From Deltaproteobacteria bacterium (GTDB lineage Bacteria; Desulfobacterota; Desulfobacteria; Desulfobacterales; C00003060), in NCBI GenBank assembly GCA_019309245.1, contig JAFDGP010000004.1, forward strand, positions 1 through 23,428: a stretch of DNA of 23,428 nt, given 5' to 3'. Each line of letters begins with the position of its first letter. Within the stretch, counting starts at the first letter, position 1. A program made the translations under genes and the position numbers. Under the pieces are notes generated by a model that was not told where the DNA came from, did not search any database, and saw only the letters and a list, made by a program, of their open reading frames with translations. This document shows, piece by piece, positions 6,840 through 14,505 of this stretch.

Positions 6840-8276
6840 TCATGCCGGCTCGCCCGGCACCGTTTTAGCGCCTGGATTGTCGCCCATGGTGGCCAGTTCG
6901 TTGAGTGCCTCTCGGACCTCTTTCGAGCCCTTATCCCGAACTTGACACACGATCGCAAAGTCCTGCTTGACTTCTCTTAAGGAGAAACGTCCGGCTGTCT
7001 TGTTCAAATAATCTCGGACCAGTTGACGGACGTTCTCCCAACTGTCTCGCCTGGTCTGGTTGTCCAGGGGTGTCAAGGCGTCCATGTTATTCAGGGCGTC
7101 CCGGTGAAACCTGGATTGATAAAATCGCATCGGTACGGCGAGCCAAAAAAACAGGGCCGCCAGGCCCACGCCTCCCGCGCCGGTAAAAAGAATCCGCTGA
7201 TCGGCACCAAATAACGGATAATTCAACATGATGAAGCCGGCCACTGCGCCGCAGGCCAGGGCCACCAAAAGGGCCACCAGGGTTTGCTTGAACCGTAGCT
7301 TGCGCAGGGCCCTGCGATAGCTGATCAGGGCTTCGAGAAAATGGGCCAGGCGTTCCCCGTGGGTTTCCACAAAGGTGGCCAGGTGGTCAAGGCGGTGGCG
7401 TGGCGCCAGGGCGATCGCCTTTTTGAGTTCCTCTCGTTGGTTGTCAAGGTAGTTCAGAAACCCCCGGTGATTGTCGTCGTGGTCACCCGCTCCGTGATTC
7501 GACGCGGGCATTGCCCTTGGAGAATAGGTGAGGTGGATCAAGGGGATGTCCTTGCGGCCCGTAATCTGTGACAGATTCCAACATAAGGTCCCATAGACCC
7601 GAAGCAGGTCGCCCAGCGAGGCGCACTCATCAATCCGGTTGAGCACAAAAAGCATCCGGTCCTCAAACGTGCGTTTCGGCAGTGTCTCACGGATGCTGAT
7701 GTAGGCTTCCCGCACGGTGCCCGCCTTGTGAAGATCAAAGACGATCAGCACCAGATCCGCCATCTGGGCCAGGTCGCCGATCACTTCCTGATAGTCATAG
7801 CCTCGATCCCGCTCCGTGATGCTGTCCAGCATGCCGGGGGTGTCGATGAGAGCCAGAGATTTCAGGAACGGGGAGTTGACCTTTTTAAGGCGGAAGTGGG
7901 AAGCAAAGCGCTGGCCGTATTTCTTCAACGTTTCAAAGGGGTATTCGGGATCGTTCAACAAGAACTTGCCGTCTCGTTCTTCAACGATCTGGACGACATC
8001 TGTCGGTGTATCCGGCTCTCCGTAGGTAATAATGGTAAAGGAGTCGTCTGTGGGGGCCTGACCGGTGGCCTGAATGTCCGCGCCCAAAAACTCATTGATC
8101 ATGGTGGACTTTCCGGAAGAGTAGTTTCCCAGGACCAGCACTTGGGGGCGCCATTTGATGTTGGCCTCTAGCGGCACGTCACTGTAGCCGTAGTAGAGGG
8201 CGACCGGAGTCAGGTCCTTTGCCACCATATCAACAAGTTCGGTCCTGAGCGAATTGATATAGTTTTCGCGATACAT
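6840..8276 (-). CDS. Dynamin/EHD-like membrane GTPase
   Basis: A 478-aa GTPase of the dynamin superfamily. The G1 P-loop is GNYSSGKST (50-58), a Thr-rich switch follows (TDDSFTIITYGE), G3 is DTPGML (145-150) and G4 is NRID (213-216). The region GNYSSGKSTMINEFLGADI resembles EHD-type proteins more than classical dynamins. Two hydrophobic segments at about 331-352 and 363-381 should anchor the protein in the inner membrane, with a helical tail after them. ATG 8276 has GGAG 8 bases upstream. It is a single gene with a long divergent upstream region. A role in membrane remodelling or stress is family knowledge only; the target cannot be read from sequence. Confidence 0.85.
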   Translation of the reverse strand: MYRENYINSLRTELVDMVAKDLTPVALYYGYSDVPLEANIKWRPQVLVLGNYSSGKSTMINEFLGADIQATGQAPTDDSFTIITYGEPDTPTDVVQIVEERDGKFLLNDPEYPFETLKKYGQRFASHFRLKKVNSPFLKSLALIDTPGMLDSITERDRGYDYQEVIGDLAQMADLVLIVFDLHKAGTVREAYISIRETLPKRTFEDRMLFVLNRIDECASLGDLLRVYGTLCWNLSQITGRKDIPLIHLTYSPRAMPASNHGAGDHDDNHRGFLNYLDNQREELKKAIALAPRHRLDHLATFVETHGERLAHFLEALISYRRALRKLRFKQTLVALLVALACGAVAGFIMLNYPLFGADQRILFTGAGGVGLAALFFWLAVPMRFYQSRFHRDALNNMDALTPLDNQTRRDSWENVRQLVRDYLNKTAGRFSLREVKQDFAIVCQVRDKGSKEVREALNELATMGDNPGAKTVPGEPA

Positions 8277-8428
8277 CTAAACTTCTCCAAATATCCGGCA
8301 GCGTTCCCAGGGACGCCGACGGCCTTTGGGCCGGGCTGGCCTCAGGTGAGGGAAGCGGATCGTACAAATCCATTTAGGTAATGTGAGCTTATCCTTGAGG
8401 CCCTTCAGAGTCAAGGCAATAAGTGCTC

Positions 8429-8552
8429 CCCAAATCCACCGGTTGCCGAGTTTGCCGGAGATGCGAGGCGGTGGGCGTGCCGACGTACTGTTGTACTTCA
8501 AGTGCCCACCAACAAAGCAGATCCGGTAAAATCGGCAACCGGTGGATTTGGG
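8429..8552. repeat. Long imperfect palindrome (element A)
   Basis: The arms 8429-8476 and 8504-8552 are inverted copies. The outer 21 bases (8429-8449 and 8532-8552) are perfectly complementary. Further pairing continues as TTT, CCGGA and TGC blocks and ends with GGTGGGC (8470-8476) against GCCCACC (8504-8510). The loop of 27 bases contains a small GTAC-tgtt-GTAC hairpin. As RNA it would form a ~45-bp rod. A related arm seems to occur near 12940, so this may be a mobile palindromic repeat rather than a local regulatory site. Confidence 0.8.
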
Positions 8553-8575
8553 TGCTCCGAGTCCTCGGGCAATGT

Positions 8576-8607
8576 GAGAGTTTGGCACAACCCACTGTCG
8601 GCAGTCG
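8576..8607 (+). repeat. Probable left-end remnant of the dispersed repeat (family B)
   Basis: GAGAGTTTGGCACAACC followed by CACTGTCGGCAGTC closely matches the left end of the full copies at 13014 and 22001 (GAGAGCTTTGCACAACC, then TCCTGCCGGCAGTC), with a few substitutions and a one-base shift. The match fades where the long internal palindrome should begin, and no right end follows. Confidence 0.5.
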
Positions 8608-8620
8608 GCCGATTTTTTTT
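8598..8620 (+). terminator. Intrinsic terminator-like hairpin
   Basis: TCGGC (8598-8602) pairs with GCCGA (8608-8612) around a 5-base loop and is followed directly by eight T residues (8613-8620). No plus-strand gene lies upstream back to 6743, so if active it would end a non-coding transcript that includes the palindrome 8429-8552. Confidence 0.45.
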
Positions 8621-8741
8621 CCGGCCCGCTAAAAAAGGGCTTATTTGATTTTTGGTTTCGTCGATGAAAAGATAAAGAGGCGTACCGTTGGCGCCCCAAG
8701 GTCAACAGACCCGATATCCATTAGTAGAAGGGGAGGTTGCC

Positions 8742-9095
8742 ATGAAGGGACAACAGGATTTTAACCGTGCCGGAAACGCTTGTGCTCGTAGAGACAAGGC
8801 CACAAAGGTTGCGTTATGGTGGCTTAGAAACTATGACGCCATCACCCATTTTTGGCGTGGGTTTAGCTGGGTTTGGGTGATAGGGGTCCTGATGTATGTG
8901 ATAACCGGATCTTTAGATCTGGCCCGAGCCATGGTTATCATATTTGTGGTCGGGATAATTGCAAACTCCGGCATCTACTGCAGTATCAGGGCCATCAGCG
9001 CCCACTTGAAACAGTTGGAAGACGGCCCCGAAAAACAAGAAGCGTATGACCTGATGATCAAGATCATCAGGGCCAGGGTCTTGAACGGCGCCTAG
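8742..9095 (+). CDS. Small membrane protein of unknown function
   Basis: A 117-aa protein I do not recognise. It has a polar N-terminus and a first hydrophobic segment (FSWVWVIGVLMYVITGSL). A second hydrophobic segment (AMVIIFVVGIIANSGIYCSI) follows, then a charged helical tail (HLKQLEDGPEKQEAYDLMIK). This suggests two transmembrane helices with the tail on one side. ATG 8742 is chosen over an upstream in-frame codon at 8688 because GGGGAGG lies just before it. It stands alone between a repeat-rich region and the U32 gene. Coding potential is supported by the ribosome site and sensible composition. No function can be assigned. Confidence 0.7.
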   Translation: MKGQQDFNRAGNACARRDKATKVALWWLRNYDAITHFWRGFSWVWVIGVLMYVITGSLDLARAMVIIFVVGIIANSGIYCSIRAISAHLKQLEDGPEKQEAYDLMIKIIRARVLNGA

Positions 9096-9305
9096 ACAGG
9101 GCCCCCCTGCCTGATTGCCGTGCGGCCGGGCGCCTTTCTCAAGTCATCAATGCTCTGCTTTCCTGGTGGCTGCTTTCAATCCCTTTTGCTGATTCACCCC
9201 CTGTATAGAAACCAGACTGTGTCCGCTTTTTCGTCGAATTTTGCCTTGTCCTGCCCGCACTCATGACGTTTTTCAACAGCCTGTTAAAGTGGTATAGATT
9301 ATGGC

Positions 9306-11291
9306 ATGTGCGCCGAATCCAAACACGCTTGTCCTGCAATTCTTGCCCCGGCTGGCGGCAGGGCGTCGTTTCTGGCCGCGGTGGCAGCCGGGGCCGATGA
9401 AATCTATTGCGGCCTCAAGCGATTTTCGGCCAGGATGGAGGCAAAGAACGTCACCCCGCCTCAACTCGGTGCCCTGGTGCGCCTGGCCCACGACCGGGGC
9501 GTGAAGGTCCATGTCGCGTTAAATACCGTTGTCAAGGCCGGGGAACTGGAAGAGGCCGGGAGCCTGTTGGCCCTGCTGAGCAAACAGATTCGGCCTGACG
9601 GACTCATTGTCCAGGACATCGGTTTGGCGCGGCTGGCGCGGCAGGCTGGCTATTCAGGAGAACTTCATTTGTCCACTCTGGCCAATGTGAGTTTTCCCGC
9701 GGCTCTCAGCCTGGTCCGGCGGGATCTTGGTGTGGACCGGGTGGTGGTGCCGCGTGAGTTGGATGTTGATGAGATCAGGGCCATGGGTGCGGCCTGTGTT
9801 GCCGGGCTTCGCCTGGAGGTCTTCGTACACGGCGCATTATGCTACGGGGTATCGGGCAGGTGTTACTGGAGCAGCTATTTAGGGGGAAAAAGCGGCCTGA
9901 GAGGTCGTTGCGTGCAGCCGTGCCGGCGGGTGTATGTTCAGGGTAGGCGCCGGCAGCGGTTTTTCTCGTGCTGCGACCTGTCCCTGGATGTCTTGGCCAA
10001 AGTGCTTTTGACCGTCCCACAGGTGGCGGCCTGGAAGATCGAGGGCCGCAAGAAAGGCCCCCATTATGTGTATCATACGGTCAAGGCCTATCGGATTTTT
10101 AGAGACCACGGTTCGGATCCGGTGGCCCGCAGGGAGGCCCTGAGGCTGCTGGCCTTGGCCCTGGGTCGCCCGACCGTGCACTATCGATTCTTGCCCCAGC
10201 GGGTTCAAGATCCTGTGAAGACAGACGTGCAAACCGGATCCGGATTGTTGGTGGGCCACACCAAGGGGGGACGACAGCGGGCCTATATCACTGTCCGCGA
10301 GGCCTTATTAGCGGGCGACAGCCTGCGTGTGGGGACCGAAGATGAGGGGTGGCACGTGGTGTTTGAGGCGCCCCGGGCCGTGCCCAAAAAGGGACGGCTG
10401 GACATACAGCCTTTTCTCAAGCGGTCACCTGCCAAGGGAACCCCGGTGTTCCTGGTGGATAGAAAGCAACCAGTGCTGAAACAAGCCCTGCGTTCACTGG
10501 ATACCGAAATGTCCTCAAAGCCGCGCATCCATGTTCGTCATGGGGCTTTTTATCTGAAGTTACCCCGAAGATTAAAAAACAGACCCAAACCGGTTGAGGT
10601 GTGTGTTTACCGGATGCGGCCCGACCGACGAAGCTGCCGTGGGGGGCTGGAGCTGTGGCTGTCTTCCGAGGCGATGGCCGCGATCGGCGAAGGGAAGACT
10701 TGGAACCGCCTGTGGTGGTGGATGCCACCGGTGCTCTGGCCCAAGGATGAAGCCCGCGTCAAAGCGCTTGTCGGTAAGGCTATCAAGGCCGGAAGTCGCC
10801 ACTTCGTACTCAATGCCCCTTGGCAGCGGACCTTGTTTTCAAACCCGAAATCCGTGATCCTGTGGGCTGGACCGTTTTGCAACCTGGCCAATCCGCTGGC
10901 TCTCATGGAGGCGGCTCGGCTGGGGTGCCGCGGGGCCATTGTGAGCCCGGAACTCGGGGCAAGCGATTATCTGGAACTGGGGCGCCACAGCCCGATTCCG
11001 CTTGGCATTGTCATATCCGGCTACTGGCCCCTTACCATCAGCCGCGCCCGGTCTCGGGAACTCAAGACCCGCACGCCGTTTTTAAGCCCAAAGGCAGAGA
11101 TGGCCTGGGCGCAATCGTATCAGGACGGTACTTGGGTTTACCCGAACTGGCCCTTGGACCTGAGGAGCCAGATGGGCGACCTGAAAAGGGCGGGTTACTG
11201 CCGGTTTGTGCATCTGTTTGAACCGGTGCCGACAGGGGTCAAGATAAAAAGACGCCCCGGACGGTGGAACTGGGACCATGGGCTGGCTTGA
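9306..11291 (+). CDS. U32-family protein (peptidase U32 / RlhA-TrhP type), two modules
   Basis: A 661-aa protein. Residues 10-230 are a U32 domain: ILAPAGGRASFLAAVAAGADEIYCGL, LHLSTLANVSFPAALSLVRR, then the signature HGALCYGVSGRCYWSS and CVQPCRR. Cysteines 179, 186, 202 and 206 (or the 222/223 pair) are likely iron-sulfur ligands. The middle is a beta-rich domain as in long U32 proteins. The last ~200 residues (from WWWMPPVLWP to the end) look like a second, degenerate U32-type barrel. E. coli relatives RlhA and TrhP are tRNA/rRNA hydroxylation factors and others are called proteases, so the substrate is open. ATG 9306 has no ribosome site and follows a TATAGA box by only a few bases, so translation may be leaderless. 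The next gene starts 18 bases later. Confidence 0.88.
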   Translation: MCAESKHACPAILAPAGGRASFLAAVAAGADEIYCGLKRFSARMEAKNVTPPQLGALVRLAHDRGVKVHVALNTVVKAGELEEAGSLLALLSKQIRPDGLIVQDIGLARLARQAGYSGELHLSTLANVSFPAALSLVRRDLGVDRVVVPRELDVDEIRAMGAACVAGLRLEVFVHGALCYGVSGRCYWSSYLGGKSGLRGRCVQPCRRVYVQGRRRQRFFSCCDLSLDVLAKVLLTVPQVAAWKIEGRKKGPHYVYHTVKAYRIFRDHGSDPVARREALRLLALALGRPTVHYRFLPQRVQDPVKTDVQTGSGLLVGHTKGGRQRAYITVREALLAGDSLRVGTEDEGWHVVFEAPRAVPKKGRLDIQPFLKRSPAKGTPVFLVDRKQPVLKQALRSLDTEMSSKPRIHVRHGAFYLKLPRRLKNRPKPVEVCVYRMRPDRRSCRGGLELWLSSEAMAAIGEGKTWNRLWWWMPPVLWPKDEARVKALVGKAIKAGSRHFVLNAPWQRTLFSNPKSVILWAGPFCNLANPLALMEAARLGCRGAIVSPELGASDYLELGRHSPIPLGIVISGYWPLTISRARSRELKTRTPFLSPKAEMAWAQSYQDGTWVYPNWPLDLRSQMGDLKRAGYCRFVHLFEPVPTGVKIKRRPGRWNWDHGLA

Positions 11292-11309
11292 TGGGAAGGG
11301 AGATCGTTA

Positions 11310-11843
11310 ATGAACAAATCGTTTGAACAAGATGCCGATCAGGCCCTGGGGGCTTTAAAGGAACAGGTAGCAAAGGTGGTGGCGGCCATCAGAAAGGACC
11401 CGTCCAAAAGGAAGCGGATCTTGATCGGCTACATCACACATTTCTATGAGGGGGTCAAAGAGACCGTGAAAAAACATGGCTCCATGATGCCCCATTATGT
11501 GATTGTGGCTGATGAACCCGGGTTCGGAGGGCCAGCCGCGGTCACCGACGAGGTGCTTGCACAAGCCAAGGCCTTGAAGGCGGAAGCCATTATGTCCGTT
11601 GAAGGCTTTGAATCAAAGGAAGACCTCACAGACGTGGTTTACCACGTGACCATGTCCGCACCGTCCATCGGGGTGCTGGGATGGGTCTTTAAGGTGAAAC
11701 TGGGTGACGGCAAGGCACAGATTGTGGCCGAGAAGCCCTACCTGTTCGAGTCCGAAAAAGAGGCGAAGACCCTAGAAGAACTTGTTCGGGAGCTTGATGA
11801 GATGGCCGAAGAACCCGGGCAATCCGATTTTGTCAAGCCATGA
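11310..11843 (+). CDS. Conserved-looking protein of unknown function, 177 aa
   Basis: I do not recognise this family. The protein is soluble, with alternating helices and strands: an N-terminal helix rich in Lys and Gln (ALKEQVAKVVAAIRKD), then RILIGYITHFYEGVKETVKK, then a PHYVIVADEPGFGGPAAV segment, and an acidic C-terminal helix (LEELVRELDEMAEEPGQ). There is no signal peptide, membrane helix or Cys motif. ATG 11310 has AAGGGAG 7 bases upstream. It follows the U32 gene by 18 bases and is probably co-transcribed with it. It converges on the next minus-strand gene with a 36-base gap. Confidence 0.8.
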   Translation: MNKSFEQDADQALGALKEQVAKVVAAIRKDPSKRKRILIGYITHFYEGVKETVKKHGSMMPHYVIVADEPGFGGPAAVTDEVLAQAKALKAEAIMSVEGFESKEDLTDVVYHVTMSAPSIGVLGWVFKVKLGDGKAQIVAEKPYLFESEKEAKTLEELVRELDEMAEEPGQSDFVKP

Positions 11844-11879
11844 GTGGGCAAAGAACTGGCTCGGCCGAAACCGCGGGTT

Positions 11880-12713
11880 TCATGTGGACTCGTCTTCTTC
11901 AACATCAACCACCTCATTGTCATCCCACCCCACACGCGGGGTTTTAACGTTGCCTGCGGCCCTGTCCTCCAGCTGGAGTCGGGCCTGAGCGTTTTGCTTG
12001 TACTCCAGTTGCATGCGGAATTTGTCGATTTCCACCTGGCTCTCCATGCCTTTTTTGGCCAGCAGAAACTTCAGGTAAATGATCCACAACAACAACCCGA
12101 AGGCCGCCACCCCGACCAGCAACAGCACCCATTTAAAGCGGACCACCGTGTCTACACCCACTTCCCCCAGATAGATAATCAGGTTCGGCAGGATCCAGTA
12201 AGAGATCACCACCAGGAAGATCACGGCGGCGATGATGAAAATATTGAACTTTTGGATCCCACCGATAATTTTTTCCAAACGGGATTCGTAAGCAGCCCCT
12301 GGTTCCCCTTGGGCACGGGCTTCCTTGCGCGTTTCATCGTAGAACAGAGCCATATAGGCCTTAAGCACAAACACAAAACACAGCACCAGTCCCAGTGGCA
12401 CGCCCACGGCCGCCACAAACCAGGCCCTGAACGGAAACGGGACTTGTTCCTTGATTAGACGCCTTTTGTAATTGCGGACCGGGCCGTGAACCTTTTCAAA
12501 GTGGTATTTGTTGAAGTCCGTAAGGTTTTGTCCGTCGGTCTCATAAACCATGTTGCCTTGGGCATCCAGAAACTGTAATTTGTAATGTTCACCGGATCGC
12601 ACCGCGGCGATAGCAAAGATGGCCAGCTCCAGCAGGAGCAGCCCGACTCCGATCGCAATGAAAACGGTTCTGTTTCCCTTAACAACCGATAAAGGGGTGG
12701 GGTCCTTCGCCAC
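11880..12713 (-). CDS. Four-helix membrane protein of unknown function
   Basis: A 277-aa integral membrane protein I cannot place in a family. Helix 1 is VFIAIGVGLLLLELAIFAIA near the N-terminus. A ~70-residue extracytoplasmic loop follows, then helix 2 (AVGVPLGLVLCFVFVLKAYM). A cytoplasmic charged stretch precedes helices 3 (FIIAAVIFLVVISYWILPNL) and 4 (WVLLLVGVAAFGLLLWIIYL). It ends in a polar, probably coiled tail (GMESQVEIDKFRMQLEYKQN) with an acidic end. I chose GTG 12713 because GGGAGGA precedes it by 7 bases. The frame is open to 12944, but the extra 77 residues lie over hairpin-rich non-coding DNA and read like chance translation. Confidence 0.75.
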   Translation of the reverse strand: MAKDPTPLSVVKGNRTVFIAIGVGLLLLELAIFAIAAVRSGEHYKLQFLDAQGNMVYETDGQNLTDFNKYHFEKVHGPVRNYKRRLIKEQVPFPFRAWFVAAVGVPLGLVLCFVFVLKAYMALFYDETRKEARAQGEPGAAYESRLEKIIGGIQKFNIFIIAAVIFLVVISYWILPNLIIYLGEVGVDTVVRFKWVLLLVGVAAFGLLLWIIYLKFLLAKKGMESQVEIDKFRMQLEYKQNAQARLQLEDRAAGNVKTPRVGWDDNEVVDVEEDEST

Positions 12714-13274
12714 GATGATGTCCTCCCAGCGACCATGGCGGCGCGCAGCCACGATAAAGATGCTTTTTTGGGCTCGGCAGGGGCTTTTTGAGCTTCGGAT
12801 TTGCCGGCGGATCGCCAAGCCCCCCGACCCGCACAGGCCGGGCCGCAACGCACTTTGCGTTGCTCCATTCTGCCAAACGCGGTTCCTATGTACCACACGC
12901 CTGGCCGTGTGTTCAAGCTGGAAAACAGCGCCGGATTTGGGCAACCCGGTGGATCCGGGGTATGGGCAGGCGGTTTACACGACGGCTGAATTGTAGTACC
13001 TGATTCTTGGGGAGAGAGCTTTGCACAACCTCCTGCCGGCAGTCAGGTCGTCTTCCCTCAAGGCGATATGATCCAGATCGAGCCTTGCGAAGAGCCGTGC
13101 CAGTTCATCGGCATATCGCCTTTCGGCAAGACGACCTGACTGCCGGGTGGCCGAGCACGGAATAATGTTGCCCTGTAAGCGAGAGCAACGAGTTTTGCAA
13201 AGGTCTCGGGGAGTAACCGGAGCGGCAGGATTTTTTCGACCAATGAAACGAGAAAAAGAGACCAGGAAGGCACA
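12714..13274. other. Gene-free stretch with hairpins and a full repeat copy
   Basis: About 560 bases with no convincing gene. It contains two short perfect hairpins: GCAACGCA-ctt-TGCGTTGC (12845-12863), and CACACG-cctggc-CGTGTG ending near 12914. Next is a possible arm of palindrome element A near 12935-12960 and then the full family-B repeat at 13014-13207. Open frames crossing it show no ribosome sites or domains. Confidence 0.6.
13014..13207 (+). repeat. Dispersed MITE-like repeat, full copy 1 (family B)
   Basis: 194 bp bounded by imperfect 16-bp terminal inverted repeats: GAGAGCTTTGCACAAC on the left, and the complement of GAGACCTTTGCAAAAC on the right (14 of 16 match). Inside, arms 13036-13070 and 13112-13146 form a long hairpin. 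CCGGCAGTCAGGTCGTCTT pairs fully, followed by a 5-base mismatch and AAGGCGATATG. A right flank GCGAGAGCAACGAGTTTTGC is shared with the other copies. There is no coding capacity, so mobility would need a transposase supplied elsewhere. It ends 67 bases before the small Cys-protein gene. Confidence 0.85.
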
Positions 13275-13577
13275 ATGACAGATCAAGGCGCGAACCTGCT
13301 GGCATGTTTTGGAGACCTTAAGAAGGTTTTTCCCATGGGCGATGATGGTTTTCGAACCTCGCCGCCCGAGTGCATGCGTTGCCCCCTGGTAAAGCCCTGT
13401 ATCCAGGCGGCCATGCGTGGCGTAGAGGGGTTAAAAGAAGAGGAAAAACGTATCGATCGCGCCTACGAATGCGGATTGATCGGCACTCTGGAGCGCTGGT
13501 CGAAAAAGAAGCTGATCCGGCAAAAAATCAAAGAGCAGTCCAAAAAACAAGGCATGAAAGGCCAATCGAGTCGCTAG
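13275..13577 (+). CDS. Small Cys-containing protein of unknown function
   Basis: A 100-aa soluble protein. A compact cysteine motif CMRCPLVKPC (C-x2-C-x5-C) lies near residue 35, with a further Cys at LLACF and another at YECGL. This could bind zinc or a cluster. The C-terminal third is very basic (SKKKLIRQKIKEQSKKQ), which might contact nucleic acid. ATG 13275 has AGGAAGG 4 bases upstream. It converges on the lipoprotein gene. I do not recognise the family; the motif-based ideas are inference. Confidence 0.7.
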   Translation: MTDQGANLLACFGDLKKVFPMGDDGFRTSPPECMRCPLVKPCIQAAMRGVEGLKEEEKRIDRAYECGLIGTLERWSKKKLIRQKIKEQSKKQGMKGQSSR

Positions 13578-13624
13578 CGCCGTCCATTGCAGGGATCAAC
13601 CCAAAACGTGTAATGCGCCCGCGC

Positions 13625-13960
13625 CTATGCGTTGTCCCGAATCAGCCTGTAGTCGATCAGAACCGGGAAAGGCACCTTGATGTCCGTGGAACGGCAGTAC
13701 CTTTCGCAAAGTTCCGGTACAGACACGCCCATTTTTCTCATCTTGACCACATCCACGCGCCACCAGCCGTCTTTAAACGTCAGAAACTGCCTGTACTTGT
13801 AGGGCTTCATCTGAAAAAGGGCTTCGTACTGCACATCGGCATCGAAAAGTGTGTATCGGCCGAAGGTGTTGGCGTAATACTGCCGCTTGGCGCACCCGAG
13901 TGAGAGCAACATCGCCCCGGCCATCATCAGGACTACGACCCCTATGACTATTCTGGACAT
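13625..13960 (-). CDS. Small lipoprotein of unknown function
   Basis: A 111-aa protein with a clear lipoprotein signal: MSRIVIGVVVLMMAGAMLLS, then the lipobox LSLGC and the mature start CAKRQYY. The mature part has aromatic-rich strands (NTFGRYTLFDADVQYEALFQ, QFLTFKDGWWRVDVVKM) and two more cysteines in ELCERYC, which could form a disulfide in the periplasm. ATG 13960 is preceded by a strong GGAGGAGGAAGG ribosome site. It is divergent from the tetR gene. No family is recognised and the target membrane cannot be decided firmly. Confidence 0.8.
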   Translation of the reverse strand: MSRIVIGVVVLMMAGAMLLSLGCAKRQYYANTFGRYTLFDADVQYEALFQMKPYKYRQFLTFKDGWWRVDVVKMRKMGVSVPELCERYCRSTDIKVPFPVLIDYRLIRDNA

Positions 13961-14240
13961 GCCTTCCTCCTCCTTCCTACTGTAAGTGTCACCTCAATCA
14001 GAAACCCATCCAGACCCCGAACGGTCGGTTGTCGAGGTTGTGTTCCGTACCGTTTGTGGTTTATGCAACAAAAGTCATGCCAATTGGAATGATTTGGGAA
14101 ACAGCATAAAAATTCAATAGGTTATATTAAGCCTAGCATGTTTTAAGGTATGCAAAAAAACGGAACAAAACCTCCGTTTTGTGAAAATCGATACCGAATG
14201 TTGGCATTGTTTTTCGCACCGGCCGGATTCCTTGAAAAAG

Positions 14241-14269
14241 TTGACAATAAAACAAATGTTTGATACAAA
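14241..14269 (+). promoter_or_regulatory. Promoter of the tetR-efflux operon
   Basis: TTGACA (14241-14246) is followed by a 17-base spacer and TACAAA (14264-14269). It lies about 240 bases before the tetR start, giving a long leader that includes a repeat fragment. The -10 is imperfect, and the adjacent TATGAT (14276-14281) is an alternative without a good -35. Confidence 0.55.
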
Positions 14270-14278
14270 CGTTTGTAT
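14253..14278. promoter_or_regulatory. Tandem TetR-type operators
   Basis: Two copies of CAAAYGTTTG (14253-14262 and 14266-14275) are spaced 13 bases apart. The second is the core of a perfect 16-bp palindrome, atacaaacgtttgtat (14263-14278). Both overlap the spacer and -10 region of the promoter, so binding would block transcription. The most likely binder is the adjacent TetR-family protein. Confidence 0.7.
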
Positions 14279-14325
14279 GATATGGAAATCTAGCGATTCA
14301 GGTCAATGCCGGGGATCTTTGTGTT

Positions 14326-14389
14326 GCCGAGCGACAGGGCGCGTAAATGTTTTCCTGAAAGCAAGAGCAACGAGTTTTGCAAAGGCCTC
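14326..14389 (+). repeat. Right-half copy of dispersed repeat family B
   Basis: From GCCGAGCG to the terminal GCAAAGGCCTC this segment matches the right ends of the full copies, including the shared GAGCAACGAGTTTTGCAAAG. The left arm and the internal palindrome are missing. It sits in the leader between the tetR operators and the tetR start. Confidence 0.75.
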
Positions 14390-14505
14390 TCTTTGGGGGC
14401 TGAGGGGGGCCGCCTTTGGTCCTGCGCTACCGGTGTAAGAGCCCGTGTCAGGGCTGAAATGACGTGGCTGCCGGACAACCGGGCAGTTCGGAAAGGAAGG
14501 GGAAA

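Larger units (their letters stand above)
8277..8741. other. Gene-free divergent intergenic stretch with a large palindrome
   Basis: These 465 bases separate the GTPase gene (minus) from the small membrane-protein gene (plus). I see no convincing coding region. The stretch holds the imperfect palindrome 8429-8552, a probable left-end remnant of the dispersed repeat family at 8576-8607, and a terminator-like hairpin at 8598-8620. Promoters for the two flanking genes must lie here, but none is clear enough to mark. Confidence 0.7.
13961..14505. other. Divergent regulatory stretch between lipoprotein and tetR genes
   Basis: About 545 bases without a gene. It holds an AT-stem hairpin (AAAACGGA 14157-14164 with TCCGTTTT 14173-14180), the tetR promoter and operators (14241-14278), and a right-half copy of repeat family B (14326-14389) inside the tetR leader. 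A minus-strand promoter for the lipoprotein gene must also lie here but is not clear. Confidence 0.65.

Noticed and set aside
8277..8705. Minus-strand open frame of 142 codons upstream of the GTPase gene
   Set aside because: It runs over the long palindrome, has no ribosome site or recognisable domain, and reads like chance translation of repeat DNA.
9088..9140. GGCGCC...GGCGCC-TTTCTC as a terminator after the small membrane protein
   Set aside because: Each half is self-complementary, the pairing is ambiguous and the T-run is short, so it was not marked.
12780..12915. Possible tRNA-like or other structured RNA gene
   Set aside because: Short perfect hairpins are present, but no cloverleaf, anticodon arm or conserved T-loop could be found.
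12714..12944. 77-residue N-terminal extension of the four-helix membrane protein
   Set aside because: A strong GGGAGGA site precedes GTG 12713, and the extension overlies hairpin-rich non-coding DNA with no signal or domain.
14157..14180. Hairpin AAAACGGA/TCCGTTTT as a terminator
   Set aside because: It lies between two divergent genes with no transcript expected to end there; it may be only a remnant or a regulatory structure.
14181..14438. Open frame of 85 codons upstream of tetR
   Set aside because: It spans the tetR promoter, operators and a repeat fragment and has no ribosome site.
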